NCBI GenBank assembly: GCA_963514095.1
Contig: OY741264.1
Span: 18,977,553 to 19,041,552 of the forward strand
Length of the DNA stretch: 64,000 nt
From: Eutrigla gurnardus
Lineage: Eukaryota > Chordata > Actinopteri > Perciformes > Triglidae
Reading direction: 5' to 3'
Position 1 is the stretch's first letter. Every line of letters starts with the position of its first letter. Under the pieces are notes generated by a model. That model ran no database searches and was not told where the DNA came from. It saw only the letters and a program-made list of their open reading frames with translations. Both the position numbers and the translations under genes were made by a program. Below are positions 56,426 to 64,000 of the stretch, in pieces.

Positions 56426-56745
56426 CACCTGCGCCACGCTGACGGGGTGTGTCCGCCTGGACTTTGCAAGTTTCGTGCACCGTGCAGGCTAGCGCAGGCA
56501 CAAAGAGGGAGGAGAAGAAGGCGTGAGTGGGAGATGAGGAGGAGACAAGGCATGGAGAGGGATTAACACAGCTGATTCAGATCTTCACCAATCAAATGAG
56601 CTTCTCTCCTCACCTTTAATGCGCCAGGCGAGGTGCAGTGCAAGTTTCGTCACTTAACAACCCAATGACAGAAGCAGCGCCGCCGCTACCACCATCACGC
56701 GCTGTGCGTGCGTATAGTCATAATAATTATAATGCCGATATTATA
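56426..56745 (-). mobile_element. GGGCCC-ended MITE, copy 5, internal fragment
   Basis: It begins GCGCACCTGCGCCACGCTGA (as at about 45592 in copy 4) and ends near GATATTATA (as at about 45957). Both terminal repeats and one half are missing. About 320 bases remain. Confidence 0.85.
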
Positions 56746-58392
56746 TCACTATAGAAATGGTAGGCACATTTTAGGCATGTCTATCACAAAGCAGGGTCAG
56801 GGCGCACAGCATTAGACATAATAGTGGCGAGAACCAGAATCCACATGGATCCAGATCCAGTAAGGGTGCTGCTCGGGGTTGCAAAACTTCCAAGCGGATA
56901 TGAGCCACAGGGCCGAGGGCAGGTGGCAGGACAGAAAACACCATCCATAAAACCAACATGTCATTACCTTTACAGCGATGTAGATCTGAGGAAACGCGAG
57001 AGACACGAAACAACGTCAGCCCCCGTCTCCATGTACAGTATATGCACACATCTGCACCACACTAACTTGTTCTAACCCAGTGCAGATTTTCTCCAGGCTG
57101 GAGAAGCTACTTGTCTGTCTGTCACAGTAAATCTGAGAAGACAGGAATGAAACCGTGGTGTGAGAAGGATCGTTGGTACGAGACATTTATTCTTTCAGCA
57201 TCACACTAAATCACTGCAATCTTTCCTTGGCAAGGTACAACAATTATCCCTCCATCAGGCATTCCTTTGTGTGTGACTGCAGAGAGTTTTATTGAAGCAC
57301 GGAGGCGAGTCGCGCTGCAAGCTGGTAAATCAATGCAGGAGTGAAGAAAGCATTTATGGTCATTGTTATTTATCTGGAAGGAGGCATTTACCAACCCACA
57401 CATGCATATGGATGTGTGCACACATCAGAGGCACACTGAAGAATGGAGAGCACATCATATCACAGTTTCACAACAGGTGCTCCTCGGCAACACCCTCTAT
57501 ACATTTATACCCTTATATTATTTATTAATGAAGAACTTATTAATGAATTCCTGAGAGAAAATGATTCTTTTGCAACTCCTTTGTTTTGGGTTAAACCTGA
57601 ACTCGACTACTTGAATGGAGTAAATATTATAAATCTAAGTCAAGGCAGTGGTAGGAATGGAAATAATGACAGACATAATCTTTTATGGTTTTTAATAAAG
57701 ACAGAGCTTTCAGCACTCTACAGAACAAGTGGAAGAGCTGCGGTGGTTTATTATTGTTTTCTCCTTGAAAAAAAATGGAAGATCTTGATGTCTTACTTAG
57801 AGCCGAAGTAAGATTCCACTGCAGGTCTATGTTTGATGTTGCCTCATGGTTTGTTCACACCAAATGCAAAGAAACATTTTCAAGCGGGACAAATGCATGC
57901 AAGTCAATGCAAAGATGCAAATGTTGCGTTGTGAATGTCACTGACGCCGATCAATGTTGAGATCTTCCTCCTCTCGTTGCTGAATCCGCATTGGAGGAAA
58001 CAAATGTTGTCTCCTGTGTCTGTGGTCCCTCAGAGGTCTACGATAGTAGCTCACATTAGTCCAGAGACCAGACCAGACTATGTGGAGATACCAGAGACTG
58101 TCTGTGGTCCCCCAGAGGTCTACAATAGAAGATCATATAAATCACTATCGCTATAGAGTTATTTCAGCATCCATTTATCTGTATATTGCATAAATTCACA
58201 ACTAAATAGTTTATTATGGTTCATCCAGCTGTAGTAAACCAGACGATGTGTGTGTTACTAGATCCAGTGAATCCAGCTCGGTGAAATTCACTGAGCACCT
58301 CTGGATGATATCATGAACTCAGACAGGACTGTGTTTCCTGGTGGATCTGGGACTTCAACATGTACAAAGCAGCAATAGTGGTGATTTCAGCC
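56746..58392. other. Intergenic with one unrecognised open frame
   Basis: The plus-strand frame 57443-57811 (122 codons, ...FWVKPELDYLNGVNIINL...) has protein-like composition but matches nothing I know and lacks a clear start context. A 'CTGTGGTCCCTCAGAGGTCTACGA' type phrase is present twice (about 58020 and 58105), a local duplication. Confidence 0.3.
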
Positions 58393-58540
58393 ACTAGTTT
58401 CAAGTCTTCTTCAATCCAGCATGAGGTTCATTTAGTACATTATGGTCCATTTAGAGTCAAACAGTCCAGAAAACAGGGGATGCTTTAGGGGGCGGGGCTA
58501 CCTGCTGATTGACAGGTCCCTACGACGCTACCAATGCAGT
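58393..58540 (+). repeat. Dispersed percomorph-type repeat fragment
   Basis: AATCCAGCATGAGGTTCAT, TTATGGTCCATTTAGAGTC and CTTTAGGGGGCGGGGCTACC match the family at 8757-9065. Confidence 0.7.
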
Positions 58541-59280
58541 TTGTTTGGAAACTTTGGTTTCCTGGTGGATCTGTACATACATCTGTATCATGTACAAAGC
58601 AGCAATAGTGTTGATTTCAGCCACGATGGATGAAACCATGGTGATGTCCTGCAACGTGAGATGAAAATTCACTTTGCGCTGTGAACGCAGCACTACACAT
58701 AAAAGAATGACCTCAGTCACTTCCCCACAGTGAGGCGTACAGCTCATTTATTTAACACTGATTGGTACGTGGCATCAACTAATTCCCCAAGCCCAAGTAT
58801 TAGTATCATGGGACGCATCGGTGCATCCCACTGAAGAACAAGTCTGACGGTGTGCTTTTCTTTACAGTGTACTGCGTCAACACTAGAACAGCACACAGCT
58901 GGCTCAGCACTATACCGGACCTCTGACTCCACCAACGGAATGACCTGCATGCACTCAGTGAACTGAGATGTCAGACAGTAACAGAAGCCCTATCTTTGAC
59001 ATGAGGCACACAAAGATTTACTGCTGTTGACGTTGAAGGCTGGAATTGCTTTGGCTTCACAGGACTGTGAAAATACAATATAGGTTGTTAAATACCAGAA
59101 CTTCTCTTGAAGATTGTACCATCAAATAATGTAATAAAACATTATTTACATTATTTGCCCCTGAGCCTGATCGTTAATATGAAAAAATTATATTGTAATA
59201 ACATTCTTACAGTGTTTTTTACATTATCCATCAAAATTCTTGAATGAGTTTACTTTTTTTTTTCCAATATCGGGACAATA
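58541..59280. other. Intergenic, nothing recognised
   Basis: No exon or element end supported. Confidence 0.4.
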
Positions 59281-59321
59281 TCCGGCTTCCTCCCACAGTC
59301 CAAAGACATGCAGGATGGGGA
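59281..59321 (+). mobile_element. Fragment of the (GGAT)n-tailed SINE family
   Basis: CCGGCTTCCTCCCACAGTCC and GACATGCAGGATGGGGA match the middle of the SINE at 11282-11669 and 63058-63431. Both ends are lost. Confidence 0.75.
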
Positions 59322-59593
59322 CAATTATAACTTACCATGACGATCTGTAGACTTGAATAAAATGTATGAATATAGGCTGAATAAATGTAAAACAATGGTC
59401 ACAGTGTTTAATTAATGACAGCAGGCTACTCCACTGGATGGTAACATGTAAGGAGCAGTGGAATAACTGTAATGAACATGTTGGTTTCCCAACAAAGTGA
59501 CTGAGACACAGATCAGATTGATAGATCCTATTAGCCTGGTCTAGAGCAGGTTAGCTCCACAGGAAACATCACTGGTAACTTATTCCATATGAG

Positions 59594-60485
59594 CAGTGTT
59601 GGGAGTAACGCGTTACAAAAGTAATGCATTACTGTAATGCATTACGTTTTGCTGTAACGCGGTAATGTAAGGCATTACAAAAAAAAAACTGGTAATATTT
59701 TACTCGGTACAAATCTCAGTAATGCGCATTACAATGCATTTTAAAGCCGAAATCAATTGACTCTACATTCGCGATCGCGAGATGGGCATACGCTCCACTT
59801 TTGGAAAAGTGTGAAAGCCGGTCCATGTGACTCTACACTATGTTAATTAATCGCTGTTGTTAGCAGGCTCCATGAGCTGGACACCGACTCACGGAGCGGG
59901 TCAGAGCGCAGCTGACCCGGCACACCGTGGATCAACAGCTGAGGGGCCGCGAAGAGGCGGAGGCTCCGATTCTCCCTGTTGGTTTTGAACCGCTTTTATG
60001 TCCGCGTCATAACGCTTTTGGTGCGAGTTTAAAACAGTAGGTTTATTTCAAAACGCAAGCGTCAGACGCTGTCAGAGCGTTTATGAACAGTGTTTTAGAG
60101 CTCCCCCTAAATGTCTCAGGTAGGCTTTCAGGTAATTTCGCAGCATACAGCGCCTTCAAGGTCATTAAAAAAGACGTACGGCAAATCTGGAATGAAAAAT
60201 GGTTCGGATACGATTCATTTTCCGTTTTTCGTTCTTTTATTTTGAAGCGAAAAACATCACATCCGGCTGTGTAATGAGCTGCATTGAACACAAGAAGATC
60301 TATTGAGAACAAAAAATCCATATTTCCTTTTATTTTGGCGAAAAGTAATGCAAAAGTAATGTAAAAGTAGTGTAATGCCTTCCAATTCAAAGACAGTAAT
60401 ATTGTAATGTAACTAATTACTTTGAAATGACAGTAACAAGTAATAAATAATGCATTACGCTTTTGAAGTAAGTTGCCCAACACTG
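59594..60485. mobile_element. hAT non-autonomous element (CAGTGTTGGG ends), 892 bp
   Basis: The ends CAGTGTTGGGAGTAACGCG and TTGCCCAACACTG are inverted repeats, with an exact 8 bp TSD CATATGAG at 59586-59593 and 60486-60493. Subterminal regions are full of GTAATGCATTAC-type repeats in both orientations. A GC-richer core (about 59870-59990) may be transposase-derived but is not readable. I recognise the ends as a widespread fish hAT family. Confidence 0.92.
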
Positions 60486-60493
60486 CATATGAG

Positions 60494-61879
60494 ACATGCT
60501 TTCATGCAACCGGATCACGGATATCTTCCTAAATCCCTTATCTAGGTTTTGTGCGATAGTCCCCTGGTTTGCTAATTGATATGCAGCAAGAGTTGACAGC
60601 AGGACCAGGTTTTTTTTCATAACACCTTTTTATTGGCAACTGGTAAGCCAACTTCCACCTTGCTTCGTCCATTAAAATGCTCTCTAGAAGTAATATTTGT
60701 AAGCCTTTTGTCTATTGTGATACATTTCATACAAGTGTGTTTGTTAAAGTACACATAATTACTGTTAATACTCCAGACCAGAGCTTCACCATATCTTTCA
60801 CTGCACTTAACTGCTTCTTTGCACTCAAGTTAGAGACAGTGTTTCATTGAAATTAAGATAAAGTTGAATCTCCGCTAATTTCCATTATTAGTCTCATGTA
60901 TAGTAAACAACATGCATTTTTTTCATCTTTTTGTGTTGTTAAAATATTACACCCAATTGTCACATATACTTCTCTTCTCTCTTCAGATGTGCTATATAAT
61001 ATTATATTTTAACCCCAGCCATCCAAATACTGGGGCACCATGATAATCCTATTGAGATTTTGAATCTCATTTACAAGGTCCTGGCCAAGATGGCAGAATA
61101 ACACACCACCAAACTTGTATTAAAAAGATGACAGACTTAAACCAAGCAGGAAAACGGCATCAACCAAATACTTTTCTTTCAATATTCAAATGAGGCGTCA
61201 CTATGTGCTTTTTTTGGGGGGGGGGGCAATGACCCCCACTCAGAATTGTGGCTTGCATGATGCCCTTGCTCTCCATCACGCTGACAGACACAGATACATT
61301 AATTACCACTAAAGTGCTGCAAAGTCCACTAAGAGCCGACTACCAGGCTGATGTCAGTTTGAAGGTCAGCATGATGATCGCTCACCTGCCCATCAAAGGC
61401 TGTTTCCGCTCAGTCTGCTCTGTTAAAGTGCACTCTGGATTGTGGAAGTGCAGAGGTGGGGGCTGTGGATTTCCATCTGAAATGTCAGATTGTTTTTTTT
61501 TTAGAGTGTTACAGATGGGATTTGGTCCGACGTTAGCCTGCAACACTTGTTTGGTTGAAAATGTTGGGGCATGCTCACCCACTGGTCTCGACCATACACT
61601 GTAAATAAGAAGTGCTATCTTGCTTTTTTGCAACGAGTGAAGGAACTGACCATATTTGGAGTGTGGAGGAGCGGTGGGTGGATCTGATGAAGACAACAAG
61701 CAGAACGGCACCCAGAGCAGCAACCTTACTTAAAGCTATGGTCTACATTCTGAAAATCAGTTGAGCCTCTGAGACAGATTTGGAAAAAGCATCCCGCCTG
61801 GATTGTTCGGTCGGTGTGAGTGCTCCGTTACGTACTTAAGAACAGTACGCTTCCTCGGCCCGGCACGCTTGGAAGAGGT
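60494..61879. other. Intergenic, nothing recognised
   Basis: The frame at 61248-61604 is open but unrecognised. A poly-G patch lies near 61216. Confidence 0.4.
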
Positions 61880-62044
61880 AAATGGACCTGCATTTATATA
61901 ACACTTTTTCTAGCTAGTCAACACTACATTCAGTCACTTTTACCCTTTCACACACACATTCATACACTGTCTGCCTTCGGCACGCCATCTGCCAATCTTC
62001 TGATTGGAGGACGACTCGCTCTACCTCTGAGCCACAGCCGCCCT
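61880..62044 (-). mobile_element. tRNA-derived SINE (second family), shortened
   Basis: The minus strand starts GGGCGGCTGTGGCTCAGAGG and continues TAGAGCGAGTCGTCC (A box). It lacks the B box and part of the body, and ends in TTATATAAATGCAGGTCCAT. Same tail type as the SINE at 55881-56131. Confidence 0.7.
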
Positions 62045-63045
62045 GAGATGCATTTGAGTATGGTACGGTTCATGCACAAGCACATGCAAGAAAGCTGATT
62101 TATGACTGAAAATACTGTTGATGACTGTGAAGGACACAGCAGGATTTTGGGTTGGGCTTGGGCTTCAGACTCATAGTGTGAGCGGTACCGGAACAGAACT
62201 GGACCGGTACTTTTATAATTAAAATACCGTAATCCAGGCTGAATATGAAAGTAGTATTTAAAAATGTCCGTCAAACAAACATTTGATGCAGACAGCCAGG
62301 TTTAAAATGACAAATCACATTTAACAAAGCACAGATACTTGTTAAGAATTCACTATTGCTGCTACCAGCAGTGAAATACTAATACTGAAACCCCACACTG
62401 CAGGGAAGAGGAGAGCTTTGCAGAGAGTTTCCCTTGCATGGCTGTCTGGATTGACTGCCTATCTGCCGCAAAGATCTGTCGGACATTTTTCTTTGAACTA
62501 TGTAAGAGTGCGAGGGAAAGTAGAGAGAGAGAAGATTGAAGCTCCTTTGATTGGTTCATCACTCTCAAATGTTCCTTTAATCCCAGACAATGAAGCCATC
62601 ACATAGTGCAGAGGCACAGAGACAGACAGCAGAGATTCCTCACCTCTTTCTTTTGAGGCATTCTCCTGCATTTCCATCATACTGTGAACCCTCATTAAGT
62701 AATTATGTCGGTACAATGAAAGAGAAAGTACCTGCTGCCAGGGTCCATGTGGAGAGCTAAAAGAATGGCTTGTCATGGCCATTTAAATACCACCTCTTCC
62801 TGCACCCATGTCTTGGAGAAAGTTGGGACGACTGGCTCAAAAAGAGTGTCCAGATCAGTTGGAAACCCTTGGTTCAGAAAAGTGGAGCCAATGCTGAAAT
62901 ACTTTAAACCTGCGTTCATTCCAATGTCCATCAGGGAGCGACTCTTCTCTGATTCTATATACTGTATGTCTGTGAGAAAATGACCCTACTTCTCACTTAA
63001 ACTTGCCTGAACTAGCTCACAGGCTTCCCTCATTTAGTAAAGTAT
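62045..63045. other. Intergenic, little recognised
   Basis: About 62955-63000 (CTGTGAGAAAATGACCCTAC, TTCTCACTT) matches the dispersed repeat at 45129. No exon supported. Confidence 0.4.
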
Positions 63046-63057
63046 GGATTTACCCAT

Positions 63058-63431
63058 GGGCTGCACGGAGGTTTAGTGGGTAGCACTTTCGCCTCACAGC
63101 GAGAGGGTCCCGGGTTCGATTCCCGGGTCAGGTTCAGGTTCCTTCTGTGTGGAGTTTGCATGTTCTCCCGTGTATGCGTGGGTTCTCTCCGGGTTCTCCG
63201 GCTTCCTCCCACAGTCCACAGACATGCAGGATGGGGATAGGTTAATAGGTTGACTCTAAATTGCCCATGAATGTGAGCGTGAATGGTTGTCTGTCTTTAC
63301 ATGTCGGCCCTGCGATGGACTGGCGTCCTGTCCAGGGTGTACCCTGCCTTCGCCCAATAACAGCTGGGATCGGCTCCAGCCCCCCTGCGACACTGAATAC
63401 AGGATAAGCAGTAGACGATGGATGGATGGAT
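63058..63431 (+). mobile_element. tRNA-derived SINE with (GGAT)n tail, copy 3
   Basis: The head GGGCTGCACGGAGG leads into the A box TTTAGTGGGTAGCAC and B box GGTTCGATTCCC. It ends GATGGATGGATGG. The target duplication GGATTTACCCAT is present at 63046-63057 and 63432-63443. Because the tail is also GGAT, the first four bases of the right copy are ambiguous. Confidence 0.9.
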
Positions 63432-63443
63432 GGATTTACCCAT

Positions 63444-64000
63444 TTACAATTGCGAAAAACAAAGATGGTGATGGTCAATAACCAAGATATTAACAGAAAA
63501 AAACTAGATGGCAACAGCAAAAATCAAACACGGCGATGGCTCATAAAACCAAAACATCACACTCACCAACTGAGGTGCTTAGATTTTGAATTACAGATAG
63601 ATAACAATGTCCAAGAGACTCCTGGATTAGGATGGACTCTGACCAGATGTGTTCAAACTAAGATGACTGACAGGGCTTGGCGATGGATAGCAGGTGAGGG
63701 GATCAGGTCCCTGTTCAGGGTGTCAGGGGTCAAGGTTCCGGCCAGGATCATGGGTCAGAGTGTCTGCATAGATGAAGGCCAGCACTGGTGGGGACAGTGT
63801 GAACCTCTAACACACATTACACCTGGTTAAACCAGGCACAAGAAACATGTGGTTGGTGGCATGTATTTAAAAAGACAACTGAATGTCTGCCCCCCATGGA
63901 GGTCAACAGTGGAGTCAGCATAGATTAGTAAAACCCGGGAGAATAGAAGAAATAATCCCCCCAAAATAAATGTCCAAAATGAAGCAAATGTGAATGTGAA
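63444..64000. other. Intergenic, nothing recognised
   Basis: The frame 63426-63830 begins inside the SINE tail and shows no domain. Confidence 0.4.

Noticed and set aside
60043..60483. 146-codon minus-strand frame
   Set aside because: It spans the right end and terminal repeat of the hAT element at 59594-60485 and shows no transposase motif.
1..64000. CRISPR array, bacterial operon or phage system
   Set aside because: Introns, SINEs, LINEs and a vertebrate gene show nuclear animal DNA. The tandem repeats lack unique, equal-length spacers.

Overview
This window looks like genomic DNA of a ray-finned fish, probably a percomorph. The evidence is one intron-rich vertebrate gene whose protein matches CEMIP, and a dense load of elements typical of teleosts: tRNA-derived SINEs with a (GGAT)n tail, L2-like and L1-like LINEs, hAT, PIF/Harbinger-like, Tc1/mariner-like and TTAA-targeting DNA transposons, and many micro- and minisatellites. 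There are no operons, no CRISPR arrays and no functional RNA genes. Family names rest on motifs and target-site duplications (TSDs) read by eye, not on database searches.

Left third (1-19.3 kb). The only confidently real host gene is cemip, on the minus strand. Its first four coding exons lie at 19259-19313 (signal peptide), 9197-9334, 8155-8293 and 6758-6994. Splice sites and phases join without error to give 189 codons plus two bases, covering the signal peptide and the G8 domain. The rest of the gene must lie left of position 1, because no later exon was found before 6758. Intron 1 (9.9 kb) holds a BED-type hAT remnant, an L1-like LINE split by a SINE, a PIF/Harbinger-like element with a Myb-like reading frame and two tRNA-like sequences, an L2-like LINE and a (GT)n tract. 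Left of exon 4, a LINE reverse transcriptase is split by a 2.8 kb TTAA-flanked transposon.

Middle (19.3-44.5 kb). This is 5' flank or an upstream non-coding part of cemip, filled with transposons. Main landmarks are an L2-like LINE split by a 954 bp MITE at 21754-22707 (its empty site survives in the sister L2 copy at 15.7 kb), a 214 bp palindromic hAT MITE, and a 4 kb TA-flanked composite at 29219-33209. The composite carries a cluster of tRNA-like sequences, a MITE nested in a copy of itself, a SINE, a SAM-domain-like exon and terminal minisatellites. Further right are an L1-like LINE split by a 488 bp near-perfect palindrome, and two mariner-like elements five bases apart.

Right third (44.5-64 kb). 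No host exon was recognised. It holds another full-length copy of the GGGCCC-ended MITE, a 24 bp minisatellite invaded by two hAT-type elements and locally duplicated with a 445 bp period, a long (TA)n tract in a perfect inverted repeat, two tRNA-derived SINEs of one family and one of another, and an 892 bp hAT element with an exact 8 bp TSD.

The strongest results are the cemip gene structure, including a 55-base exon, and several exactly resolved insertions. The most unusual signal is the recurrence of tRNA-like sequences inside two unrelated DNA transposons.
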